Shown piece by piece: positions 51,801 to 60,016 of a stretch of DNA of 64,000 nt. Source of the stretch: Clostridiales bacterium. GTDB taxonomy: Bacteria > Bacillota > Clostridia > Oscillospirales > Oscillospiraceae. How positions within the stretch are numbered: the first letter of the stretch is position 1; every line of letters begins with the position of its first letter. The stretch covers positions 62,001 to 126,000 of the forward strand of contig JAJUHC010000003.1 in the NCBI GenBank assembly GCA_029268065.1, given 5' to 3'. The notes under the pieces are model-generated. The model had not been told where the DNA came from. It did no database searches and saw only the letters and a list, made by a program, of their open reading frames with translations. A program made the position numbers and the translations under genes.

Positions 51801-53735
51801 ATGGCTAAGATCGCTTTTCTGGTCGTCAGCGACGACATGATACAGATTGCAAAGAAAATAGCGAAAGACATGAAGATCGACACGGAAATGAAGGTCGTGA
51901 CCTCCGAGAATGTGCTGGAGGAAGCCAATCTCTCCGTACAAAACGGGGCAAACGTCGTCATTGCACGAGGCAACCACGCGTCCATAATAAAGAGGGACAC
52001 AAGTATTCCTCTTGTTGAAATTGTATTGGCGGGACAGGATATAGCAAAGCTTATTTTTGAAGCGCTCGAGGTTCTTAAAAAGCCCTCCCCGGTTATTGGC
52101 GTGGTCGGCTTTAAAAACATGTTCAGCAACATCAAGCCTTTTGAAGAAATATTCGGCGTGACCATAAACGAGTACATGGTTGACTTTACGGAAGAATTGG
52201 ATTTTGCCGTTAAAAGGGCCTTTGCGGATAAGGTGGATCTGATAATAGGCGGAGAGATAGCTAACAGCTATGCGCAAAAGCTAGGCGTTCCGTCGCTCTT
52301 TCTCACGTCAGGGGAAGATTCCATAAGGGAAGCCTTCAGGGTAGCGGAAAAGGTATCGTATGCCATTGAGCTGGAAAAAAAGAATTCAGCCGAATTCAAA
52401 ACAATTCTCGATTATTCTTTCGACGGCATAATAAAGCTCAACGACAAGGGCGTAATAATTGTTTTCAATTACATCGCCGAAAAAACCTTCAGAAAGAGCG
52501 CCGAGGACGTGTTGGGCAGGCATATTTCAGAGGTTATAGACCTTTTGGACGGTGAACTTCTGAAGAGCGTTCTGCTTGAGGGCAAGGAACTGCAATCCAC
52601 CTTCCTGCAAAAAGGGAACCTGGCGCTCGTTGCAAATATCGCGCCCATAATAGTCGACAGAAAAATTGAGGGCGCAATATTGTCGTTCCAGGAATTTAAA
52701 AAGATTGAGGAGCTTGAAGCCGAAATACGAAAGGAAGTCTATTCAAAGGGCTATATCGCGAAAAGCAGCTTCAAGCAGATAATCGGCAATTCCGAAGTGA
52801 TGATTGAAACCAAGAGACTCGCCAGAGTGTATGCAAACCATGACTCCCCGATTATGATAATGGGCGAATCCGGCAATGGCAAAAAGCTGTTTGCCGAAAG
52901 CATTCATAATGAGAGCCTGAGAAGAAACAACCCTTTTGTAATGCTCGACTGCGCGTCGTTGCCTCCCGATATTCTTGAAAAAAAGCTTTACGGCTTTGTA
53001 GAGGCAAGCTATATGCACAGCTCGTCCCCGGTTAAGAAGGGACTTTTTGAAATCGCGCATACGGGAACCCTGTTCCTCGACAAAATTACAGAGCTCAATA
53101 CTTACGGACAGCTCAGTTTATTAAAGGCCATCAGCGAAGGCAGCATAGTGCGCATTGGCGACGACAGGGCTCTTCCCGTCAATATAAGAATCATATGCTC
53201 GGTAAATAAGAACATCGAAAACCTTGTGCGTGAAGGCAAGTTCAACGAAAACCTTTATTATATGCTCAACGTCCTCTCGCTTTATATTCCGCCTTTGCGC
53301 GAACGGGGCGAAGACATACTCGCACTGCTCGACTACTATATCGAGTATTACAACAACATGTACAGGAAGTACGCCGAGTTGACGGAAGGAGCAAGGGAAG
53401 CGGTATTGTCCTACGGCTGGCCCGGAAATGTACAGCAGCTTAAAAAGTTCTGCGAAAGGGTGATCATCCTGGCGCCGAAAAAGGTCATCAACGAGGACTT
53501 TATCCGCAAATGCCTCGAAAGCTGCCCCGCAGGCTTTGATAATAGCAAGGCCGCCGCGCCCGGACCCGAAAAAGGTATTACCGTTTACAAAAGCCCCGAA
53601 GCGCTGAAAATCTTGGAGCTTCTTGAAGAGCATAATGGCAGCCGAGGCAGAGTGGCCGAGGAACTGAACATAAGCAAGGCCACACTTTGGAGAAAAATGA
53701 AAAAATACGGTATTGGAAGCAGGTTTAACTTTTAA
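51801..53735 (+). CDS. PrpR-like regulator with degenerate sigma-54 AAA+ domain
   Basis: 644 residues. An N-terminal PrpR_N sensor (about 1-185, with NGANVVIARGNHASIIK), a PAS domain (about 195-300), an AAA+ domain (about 320-545) and a Fis-type HTH (600-644, GRVAEELNISKATLWRKMKKYGI). The AAA+ core lacks key residues: Walker A is GESGNGKK, the GAFTGA loop that contacts sigma-54 reads EASYMHS (401-407), Walker B is LDK instead of LDE (Lys428), and the arginine-finger segment FREDLYYRL reads FNENLYYML. It should therefore not activate sigma-54, and probably works as a sigma-A regulator, as TyrR does. Start ATG 51801. Followed by LysR 2. Confidence 0.88.
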   Translation: MAKIAFLVVSDDMIQIAKKIAKDMKIDTEMKVVTSENVLEEANLSVQNGANVVIARGNHASIIKRDTSIPLVEIVLAGQDIAKLIFEALEVLKKPSPVIGVVGFKNMFSNIKPFEEIFGVTINEYMVDFTEELDFAVKRAFADKVDLIIGGEIANSYAQKLGVPSLFLTSGEDSIREAFRVAEKVSYAIELEKKNSAEFKTILDYSFDGIIKLNDKGVIIVFNYIAEKTFRKSAEDVLGRHISEVIDLLDGELLKSVLLEGKELQSTFLQKGNLALVANIAPIIVDRKIEGAILSFQEFKKIEELEAEIRKEVYSKGYIAKSSFKQIIGNSEVMIETKRLARVYANHDSPIMIMGESGNGKKLFAESIHNESLRRNNPFVMLDCASLPPDILEKKLYGFVEASYMHSSSPVKKGLFEIAHTGTLFLDKITELNTYGQLSLLKAISEGSIVRIGDDRALPVNIRIICSVNKNIENLVREGKFNENLYYMLNVLSLYIPPLRERGEDILALLDYYIEYYNNMYRKYAELTEGAREAVLSYGWPGNVQQLKKFCERVIILAPKKVINEDFIRKCLESCPAGFDNSKAAAPGPEKGITVYKSPEALKILELLEEHNGSRGRVAEELNISKATLWRKMKKYGIGSRFNF

Positions 53736-53776
53736 CGCGGAGAGATGAATCACCGGGAAAACATCGTGGGGTAAAT

Positions 53777-54769
53777 ATGAACTTAAAATATCTTTCCTAC
53801 TTTATTGCGATAGCTGAATCCGGCAGTCTTTCCGCCGCTGCGGAAAGACTGGGAATTTCGCAGCCGACACTCAGCAAGTACCTCGCCGGACTTGAGGACG
53901 AGCTCAAAGCGGAGCTCTTTTCCCGCCGGAAGAAGAGGCTCTATTTGACCGCAGCTGGCAGGATTTATTTCGACGCGTCAAATCGCATGCTCGATATACA
54001 GAGGCAAACACTCCACATAATTGAGCAAAAGCTCTTCGGCTCTGACGACGTGCTTGTGATCGGCACTTCGGGCACCAGGGGAGCCGTGATGCTGGCCAAG
54101 TCGTACAGGTCGTTTATGTCGCGCTACCCGAAAACCAAGCTTAACATTATTGAGCTGACAAGCGCACAGCAGCGGGAAGAGATATTAAACAATCAAATAA
54201 GCCTTTCCTTCGGCGGCATATTTAACCTCGACGCGCCCGGAATCAGTTATATCCCTCTTATGCAAGAAGAGCTTGTGCTGGCGGTTCCTGTTTATCATCC
54301 CTTAGCTCGCCTTGCCGGAGATGACCCGAAGGTGCTGAAAAGCGTTGACATCGAATTGTTTCAGGACGCGCCCTTTGCCTTGGCCAATGAGACGACGGAG
54401 CTTGGCCTTTGCAGCAAGAGGCTTTTCCTAAACGCGGGCTTTACGCCCATAGTCGTCTACCGCTCGGGAATAACGGCAATGATTACTTCGGCAGCGAAGG
54501 CCGGGATGGGAATCGCCGTGATACTTGCGAGCTATGCCGAGCCATGTCCCGAGCTTGTTTACTTCAGAATTGATTCATCCCCGAAAATGTACCTTTGCGC
54601 GCTGCACAAGTCAAATCATGTGCTGACCGAAGCCGAAAGATACCTTGTATACCTTCAGGTTCTTGCGGGCGAGGAGAAGCCCGGTTTTGTCAGGGATATA
54701 AACGAAAAGACCAGCGATATAATATCCGAGTTTGAAAACGTAGTTAACCTGCCTGCAAACGAGGTATGA
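53777..54769 (+). CDS. LysR-family transcriptional regulator 2
   Basis: 330 residues, winged HTH (NLKYLSYFIAIAESGSLSAA, QPTLSKYLAGLEDELKAELF) and effector domain. Sequence runs in parallel with LysR 1 at 29546-30541 over the whole length (for example GTSGTRGAVMLAKSYRSFMSRYP and AKAGMGIAVILASYAEPCPELVYFRI), so the pair are recent paralogues. It may recognise the same 28-bp sites. Lies 41 bases after the PrpR-like gene and shares its transcript with LysR 3. Confidence 0.93.
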   Translation: MNLKYLSYFIAIAESGSLSAAAERLGISQPTLSKYLAGLEDELKAELFSRRKKRLYLTAAGRIYFDASNRMLDIQRQTLHIIEQKLFGSDDVLVIGTSGTRGAVMLAKSYRSFMSRYPKTKLNIIELTSAQQREEILNNQISLSFGGIFNLDAPGISYIPLMQEELVLAVPVYHPLARLAGDDPKVLKSVDIELFQDAPFALANETTELGLCSKRLFLNAGFTPIVVYRSGITAMITSAAKAGMGIAVILASYAEPCPELVYFRIDSSPKMYLCALHKSNHVLTEAERYLVYLQVLAGEEKPGFVRDINEKTSDIISEFENVVNLPANEV

Positions 54770-54771
54770 TA

Positions 54772-55680
54772 ATGGACACCAAGGTGCTTGAATACATCAT
54801 TGCGATTGCGGATGAAAAGAGTATAACCAAAGCTGCGGACAAGTTCTTTCTTTCTCCCGCGGCGATTTCACAGCAGCTGAAAAAGATCGAGGACGGACTC
54901 GGCGCACATTTGTTCATGCGTGTTAACGGAGAGCTCTGCCTTACCGACGTCGGCAAAATCTTTGTCAACGGGGCAAGGTCCATGCTGTATGTGCAAAACG
55001 AGGCGCTCAGTAAGATTAACGGGATGCGCACCGATCTTAAAAGCCTTGTCCGCATAGCGGCTGATAGCGACACCCTGAATCTTATAACACAATCGGCCTT
55101 GCCAATTTTCAGGCGGAGCTTTCCTCAGGTGGAAATAAAGCTGATCGCGGCGGGCGGAAATGTGGTCTCCGAATACGTTTTGAACGGCCTTGCGGACTTG
55201 GGGATAAGCAAGGGTTCAATACGAAAAAGCGATGCTCTGGAGTATAGCTTTCTGCATGACGACGAGCTCGTACTGACGATGCCTGCAGAAAACCCGCTTG
55301 TAACGCTCTTTGAAGCGCAGGGGATCTCTGCGGAGGCTCTCTTCAACGAATACTTTATTCTGAGCAGGGATAACGACGGATTTCGCTTTGTGCAGCAGCA
55401 GGCGCTGGACAAATATCGCTTCAAGCCTCAAATGCTGTGCGAGGTAAGCTCTCTGCAGGCGGCCGAGCATATGGTGGAAAAGGGTCTGGGCAGCTCGCTT
55501 CTGCCGCTCTCCTTTGTAAAGACTGACAGTTCTGCCTACAAGATCTTTCACTTTGAGCCCTCGATGGGAATACGGACCGTGGCGATTTATCCAAAAGCCA
55601 TGATGTTAAACAAGCCTATGAAGGAGCTTCTCACAATTCTGAAGGAGCTTTTAGCCGACCTTAAACACGACAGGCATTGA
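54772..55680 (+). CDS. LysR-family transcriptional regulator 3
   Basis: 302 residues. HTH with DTKVLEYIIAIADEKSITKA and LSPAAISQQLKKIEDGLGAHLF; effector domain from about 90. It is only distantly related to LysR 1 and 2. I use the ATG at 54772, with GAGG 7 bases upstream, two bases after the LysR 2 stop. It stands directly before the amidohydrolase operon (18 bases) and may control it, although all could be on one transcript. Confidence 0.92.
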   Translation: MDTKVLEYIIAIADEKSITKAADKFFLSPAAISQQLKKIEDGLGAHLFMRVNGELCLTDVGKIFVNGARSMLYVQNEALSKINGMRTDLKSLVRIAADSDTLNLITQSALPIFRRSFPQVEIKLIAAGGNVVSEYVLNGLADLGISKGSIRKSDALEYSFLHDDELVLTMPAENPLVTLFEAQGISAEALFNEYFILSRDNDGFRFVQQQALDKYRFKPQMLCEVSSLQAAEHMVEKGLGSSLLPLSFVKTDSSAYKIFHFEPSMGIRTVAIYPKAMMLNKPMKELLTILKELLADLKHDRH

Positions 55681-55698
55681 AACAAAAATGGAGGAAAA

Positions 55699-56877
55699 AT
55701 GAAAATAATAATAAGGAATGCCACGATCTTTGACGGCGGCAGCACCGTATACAATAACACGTCCATTTTGTTTGATGAAACAGGGATATTGAATATAGGT
55801 AAATATGACGCCGCTCAGCATGCTGCGGACGCAATTATAGACGGTACGGGCAAATATGTGATACCGGGGCTTATCGACTGCCATGTGCATATGTCAACGG
55901 GCTTTGGCGAAGGCGGCGCCGCGTCTTCAGGCGCGGAAGCCGCCTTTCTGGCGCGCGAGGTTCTTAACTATGGGATAACCACAATCCGCTCCTGCGGAAA
56001 CGGTCACGATGCAGATATAGAAGTGCGGAACCTTATAAACAAGGGCTATATAAAGGGCGCGCGGATACTCGCCTCCGGCAAAGGCATCTGCATAACCGGC
56101 GGGCACGGCTGGCCTATGTGCTTTGAATGCGATACCGAGGCTGAGGTGCTGAAAGCGGCGCGTACCCAGCTGAAAAAAGGAGCCGACGTCATAAAGCTTC
56201 TCGCAACCGGAGGCATGGGCACAAAGGGATCAAACCCGAATGCCGCACAGCTGACAGAAGGTCAGATGCGCGCAGCCGTGGAAGAGGCCGAGACGCTGGG
56301 CGTTCTGACTGCGGCACACTGCACCGGACTTGAAGGGGCAAAGCGCGCAATAAGGGCGGGCGTACGTTCCATAGAGCACGCGAGGCTTGACCGCTGCACG
56401 GCGGAACTGATGAAGGAATACGGCGCCTACTACTGTCCCACAATAATAACGCGCTACAATATTCTTAACTCAACGGACCCGAATCTCGCCTGGCTGCGAG
56501 CCAAAGCAAATCCTCAGGATTTGGTTGAAAAAGAGCGGGCCATAAGGCTGTGCCTCGAGCTTGATATTCCTGTTTGCGCCTCGACCGACTCGGGAACGGG
56601 TCCTCTTTGTCCTCTCGGGCCGAGCACGGCAAAGGAGCTCGCCATCTATGTTGAATACGGCATGACTCCGATGGAGGCCCTGCGTTCTGCCAACAGGACG
56701 GCGGCGGAGATGCTTCGCATCGAAAAGGAGACGGGGACGATAGAGGTTGGAAAAAGCGCGGACCTGTTGCTTCTCTCCAAAAACCCGCTTGACGATATAA
56801 AAAACCTCGACACGCTCATCTGTACATATCATAAGGGTGTCCTGGCGTATCAGAAGTATAAGGAGATGCAGTTATGA
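55699..56877 (+). CDS. Amidohydrolase (imidazolonepropionase/prolidase-like)
   Basis: 392 residues. Metal-dependent TIM-barrel hydrolase. N-terminal strand part KIIIRNATIFDGGSTV; metal ligands in IDCHVHMS, the probable carboxylated Lys in GADVIKLLATGG, His in TAAHCTG and SIEHAR, and Asp in VCASTDSGTG; C-terminal GTIEVGKSADLLLLSKNPL. Family members split Xaa-Pro and Xaa-Arg dipeptides, N-acyl amino acids or lactams. Cytoplasmic. GGAGG precedes the ATG. Overlaps the following MBL gene by four bases, so translation is coupled. Confidence 0.9.
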   Translation: MKIIIRNATIFDGGSTVYNNTSILFDETGILNIGKYDAAQHAADAIIDGTGKYVIPGLIDCHVHMSTGFGEGGAASSGAEAAFLAREVLNYGITTIRSCGNGHDADIEVRNLINKGYIKGARILASGKGICITGGHGWPMCFECDTEAEVLKAARTQLKKGADVIKLLATGGMGTKGSNPNAAQLTEGQMRAAVEEAETLGVLTAAHCTGLEGAKRAIRAGVRSIEHARLDRCTAELMKEYGAYYCPTIITRYNILNSTDPNLAWLRAKANPQDLVEKERAIRLCLELDIPVCASTDSGTGPLCPLGPSTAKELAIYVEYGMTPMEALRSANRTAAEMLRIEKETGTIEVGKSADLLLLSKNPLDDIKNLDTLICTYHKGVLAYQKYKEMQL

Positions 56878-57767
56878 AAAAAACACTGAAGCAGGGCTAT
56901 GAAGAGCACCTTGCGCGGTATAACGAGCTGATGAAAAGTCCAATGTCGCTGCCCTTTGCGAGACCCGGACTGTTCTACCAGAAACCGTTCCGAATGTTCG
57001 GCAACCTTTACTATGTCGGCGACAAATTTGTATGCGCCCATCTTGTCGACACGGGAGACGGCCTTTTGCTCTTCGACTCGGTCAATACGGGGCAGGGTGG
57101 GATGCTCATAAATGCTATCTGGGAAATCGGCTTTAATCCCAGGGATATAAAGTGGATTATCCATTCCCATGGACACCTTGACCACATAGGTCAGGCCCAG
57201 TTTATGAAGGACATGTTCGGCTGCAATCTTTACATCGGCGCACCCGACGCAAAAATGTTCCGCGAGCGGCCGGAGCTTTCGGCAATACAGGAAAGCTCAA
57301 ATAGGTTCGACATGCTCTGGGAGCCGGACGGCGAAATATACGACGGCGATGTCCTGACCTTCGGAAAAACAACCATAAGCTTTGTAATAACCCCCGGACA
57401 TACTGACGGGGTTCTGTCCTGCTTCTTCGACGTTACGGACGGCAAGGAAACGAAAAGAGCGGGCTACTTTGGAGGCTTCGGCTTCAATACGCTTCAGAAG
57501 GACTACCTCATCGAAATCGGCGACCCCGAACTCAAAAACCGAGAGATATATTTGGATTCACTTGCAAAGGTGCGCGAAGAGCATGTGGACATTTTCATGG
57601 CGAATCACCCGAACAATGACGATATGCTGAAAAAGTACGAATATATGCTGGCGCATCCGGGCGAAAATCCATTTGTGGACGACAAAGCATGGGGAAGATA
57701 CCTCGACAGAAAGCGTGACGACCTTTTGAAGATGATGGAGGAAGAGGGAAAGGCGGAAACAAAGTGA
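56874..57767 (+). CDS. Metallo-beta-lactamase-fold hydrolase 3
   Basis: 297 residues. FGNLYYVGDKFVCAHLVDTGDGLLLFDS precedes the metal motif HSHGHLDHIGQ; further ligands in TPGHTDGVLSCFFDV and MANHPNNDDM. Similar in design to MBL 2 at 45051-45902, including an insertion GYFGGFGFNTLQKDY that parallels GGIGINTFSDEY there. Cytoplasmic. Coupled to the amidohydrolase before it and to the DUF3237 gene after it by four-base overlaps. Confidence 0.8.
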   Translation: MKKTLKQGYEEHLARYNELMKSPMSLPFARPGLFYQKPFRMFGNLYYVGDKFVCAHLVDTGDGLLLFDSVNTGQGGMLINAIWEIGFNPRDIKWIIHSHGHLDHIGQAQFMKDMFGCNLYIGAPDAKMFRERPELSAIQESSNRFDMLWEPDGEIYDGDVLTFGKTTISFVITPGHTDGVLSCFFDVTDGKETKRAGYFGGFGFNTLQKDYLIEIGDPELKNREIYLDSLAKVREEHVDIFMANHPNNDDMLKKYEYMLAHPGENPFVDDKAWGRYLDRKRDDLLKMMEEEGKAETK

Positions 57768-58222
57768 ATTTCGTTGAGCTTAAGGCGGAAGAAATAATGA
57801 CGATCCGAGCCGATTGCCCCGACGACCGGCGCCTGGTCGTCGGAGAAAACGACTTCGGATTTCTTCGCGCCATCTGCATAACTGGGGGCAGCTTTCACGG
57901 GGAAAAGCTGAGCGGAACCGTGGTTCCCGGCGGGGCGGACTGGAATACGGGCTTCGGCGGCAGCGCCCCCGAGCTTTTTACAAGCGTGGATATGTTTGCG
58001 AAATACCTCTTAAAGACGGACGACGGCGTTTACATTGCGGTGGAAAATGTCGCAAGGCGCGACAAGACAAAGGTATCTTCCCATATTGTCGCGACGCCTC
58101 GCTTTTTTGCTCCGAGAGGGAAATACGAGTGGCTGAATTACGGGGTTTATGTTGCCGCACTCGAAGGCAGCGTAAAAAATGGAGTCAGGGGCGTCGACAT
58201 AACCGTTTACCGCATGCTCTGA
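57764..58222 (+). CDS. DUF3237 (UPF0311) family protein, second copy
   Basis: 152 residues. DUF3237 landmarks: GGSFHGEKLSGTVVPGGADWNT, KYLLKTDDGVYIAVENVARR, ATPRFFAPRGKYEWLNYGVYV. Start is GTG, overlapping the MBL stop (GTGA), with AGGCGG upstream. The copy at 5172-5642 shares the GGVDxQ/GGADWN core but little else. Activity unknown; tight coupling to an amidohydrolase and an MBL enzyme suggests action on the same small molecule. Confidence 0.86.
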   Translation: MNFVELKAEEIMTIRADCPDDRRLVVGENDFGFLRAICITGGSFHGEKLSGTVVPGGADWNTGFGGSAPELFTSVDMFAKYLLKTDDGVYIAVENVARRDKTKVSSHIVATPRFFAPRGKYEWLNYGVYVAALEGSVKNGVRGVDITVYRML

Positions 58223-58247
58223 AGATTAACGAAAAGGAAAGGTATAT

Positions 58248-59237
58248 ATGCCGTTGAGACCGCAGGTTCCGATCGGAACGAAAGAGCCGGACGAAAATCT
58301 TTGTTTTATACGCGAGATGGGCATAGAGTATGTTTCGCTTGCCGTAGAGCCGGAAGAAATTGAAGTTGATACGCTTTTGCGGGTTAAGGAACGTCTTTCA
58401 AAATACAAAATTGAAATTTCAGACGTTTTCTGCACGCCCCTTCAGAAGAACAGGATAATACAGCTCGGCCTTGAGGGGCGCGACGCGGAGATTGACAAGT
58501 TCAACAAAATGCTGTATGTACTCGGAAAAGTGGGCATAGAGTTCACATCCGTCGCATGGCAGCCCAACGGAATACTCCGAACGGGCATGAAAGCGGGCGA
58601 ATACACGCGCGGCGGTATTTCAATGTACGCAGACATGGCCGAGATAAACGCGAGACCCCCCGCGAATGGTCGTGATTATTCCGAAGAAGAAATCCGCGAA
58701 ACCTTCAAATACTTTATGGATAGGGTAGTGCCCGTGAGTGAAGAGACAAAAGTGCGAATGGCGCTGCACCCGAACGATCCGCCCGTAAGGTCCCTTGCCG
58801 GGGTGGCAAGTCTCGTATATAATACCGAAACCTTTAAAAGGGCGCTTGCGATCGCAAACAACAGCCCCGCGCTGGGTCTCAAACTTTGCACGGGCTGCTG
58901 GCTGGAAGCGGGCGAAGCCTTTGGAAATTTGATGGAGGACATCAAAACCTTCAGCGAGCAGGGAATACTCCTTTGTGTTCATTTCAGAAACGTAAGCTCG
59001 GAAATGCCTTATTTTGAGGAAACCCTGGCCGAGGACGGCTACGCCAATATGTACGCAGTTATGAAGCGGCTCATCTGCTGCGGCAGCAATGCCGTCATTA
59101 GCATCGACCACGCTTTCAAAGGGTACGAAAGCTTGGGCGGCAGGCTGGGCGCGTTTGCCTACCCGACGGGCTATCTCAAGGGGCTGCTGCACTCCGCGGA
59201 AATTGAGCTCGGCAAGCGCCGCTACAAAAAGTACTAA
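58248..59237 (+). CDS. Mannonate dehydratase (UxuA)-like TIM-barrel protein
   Basis: 329 residues, xylose-isomerase-like barrel. UxuA-like elements: MALHPNDPPVRSLAG, the metal Cys in LKLCTGCW, His in VHFRNVSSE and ISIDHAF near the end. It lacks some insertions and is slightly shorter than typical UxuA (about 350-390). UxuA turns D-mannonate into 2-keto-3-deoxygluconate with Fe/Mn; here a related sugar acid is likely. AAAGG precedes the ATG. Last gene of the amidohydrolase operon. Confidence 0.8.
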   Translation: MPLRPQVPIGTKEPDENLCFIREMGIEYVSLAVEPEEIEVDTLLRVKERLSKYKIEISDVFCTPLQKNRIIQLGLEGRDAEIDKFNKMLYVLGKVGIEFTSVAWQPNGILRTGMKAGEYTRGGISMYADMAEINARPPANGRDYSEEEIRETFKYFMDRVVPVSEETKVRMALHPNDPPVRSLAGVASLVYNTETFKRALAIANNSPALGLKLCTGCWLEAGEAFGNLMEDIKTFSEQGILLCVHFRNVSSEMPYFEETLAEDGYANMYAVMKRLICCGSNAVISIDHAFKGYESLGGRLGAFAYPTGYLKGLLHSAEIELGKRRYKKY

Positions 59238-59245
59238 ATAAAAAG

Positions 59246-59277
59246 GACCGGAATCCGCTGCCTGCGCAATTCCGGTC
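59246..59277. terminator. Terminator between the UxuA-like gene and the hydrogenase operon
   Basis: GACCGGAAT and ATTCCGGTC form a perfect 9-bp stem. On the minus strand CCTTTTTATTTA follows, so it ends the hydrogenase operon; it may also stop the plus-strand operon. Confidence 0.82.
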
Positions 59278-59301
59278 AATACAATGAAATACAGCTTTGC
59301 A

Positions 59302-59559
59302 TCACTCTCGGACATAACCGTCAATGCTTTTAATAATAGCGGTCAGCCTTTCATACGGCTTATGTTCGACATGGACGGTGGTCCAGTCGCCGAACATCGC
59401 GCTGTCCCGATCGATTAAATGCGATAACAGGTGCTCTCCCTCGATATGGCTCTCCTCGTCAACTTCGATTTGAAGTTCGTTTACCCTGTAAATCCCGTTT
59501 TGCCTGCAAAGTGCAGCGATGGAGTGATATGTTTTCTCAATCAGGTGCGTATCATGCAT
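59302..59559 (-). CDS. Short HypA-like hydrogenase maturation protein without zinc ribbon
   Basis: 85 residues. MHDTHLIEKTYHSIAALCRQ followed by VNELQIEVDEESHIEGEHLL resembles the nickel-binding half of HypA (normally MHELS..., with His2 and Glu3 at the nickel site). His2 is kept and Glu3 is Asp. The CxxC pairs of the HypA zinc ribbon are absent, and the protein is about 30 residues shorter than HypA. It overlaps the protease gene by eight bases and closes the hydrogenase operon, so a role in nickel delivery or assembly is reasonable. The family call is tentative. Confidence 0.55.
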   Translation of the reverse strand: MHDTHLIEKTYHSIAALCRQNGIYRVNELQIEVDEESHIEGEHLLSHLIDRDSAMFGDWTTVHVEHKPYERLTAIIKSIDGYVRE

Positions 59560-60016
59560 GCTCCGCTTCCTCCTTTATGTTTATGACCGCGGTCAACACA
59601 TCCTCGCAAATCCGTTCGAAGCGCTCCTTCAGCGGCGCGCTGAGCTCGAACCCGAATCCAATCTCGGCTGCTTCGATCCCGATAAAAAATCCCCTCGTAC
59701 GGGGAGCGTGCAGCTTGATCAGGTCAAAGAGGCTGAATTCATGCTGCGTTTGGGGCTTTCCGAGGCCTTTCAGAGCGTCGCTTAAAAGCATGACCTCAAT
59801 GTTTCCCGGCTCCTCGCCACTGGCAATTGCATCGATGATAATTACAAGATCATCGGGCCTGATTTCATCAAAGCAGCAATGAAAATCCGTTTCTCCGACG
59901 AAAGCGGAGATGTCATGCTCCCCGAGCCTGCCTTGAATGACTTCCACTACCCGAGATCCAATCCCGTCGTCACTCATGACCAAACTGCCTATTCCTATAA
60001 CCAGAACCCGTTTCAT
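59552..60016 (-). CDS. [NiFe] hydrogenase maturation endopeptidase
   Basis: 154 residues, peptidase family M52 (HyaD/HybD/HycI). GIGSLVMSDDGIG at the N-terminus, the second acidic ligand in IIIDAIASGEEPG (Asp62) and His92 in TQHEFSLFDLI sense nickel. It removes the C-terminal tail of the large subunit once nickel is in place. The start overlaps the large-subunit stop by four bases (ATGA). Confidence 0.92.
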   Translation of the reverse strand: MKRVLVIGIGSLVMSDDGIGSRVVEVIQGRLGEHDISAFVGETDFHCCFDEIRPDDLVIIIDAIASGEEPGNIEVMLLSDALKGLGKPQTQHEFSLFDLIKLHAPRTRGFFIGIEAAEIGFGFELSAPLKERFERICEDVLTAVINIKEEAEHA

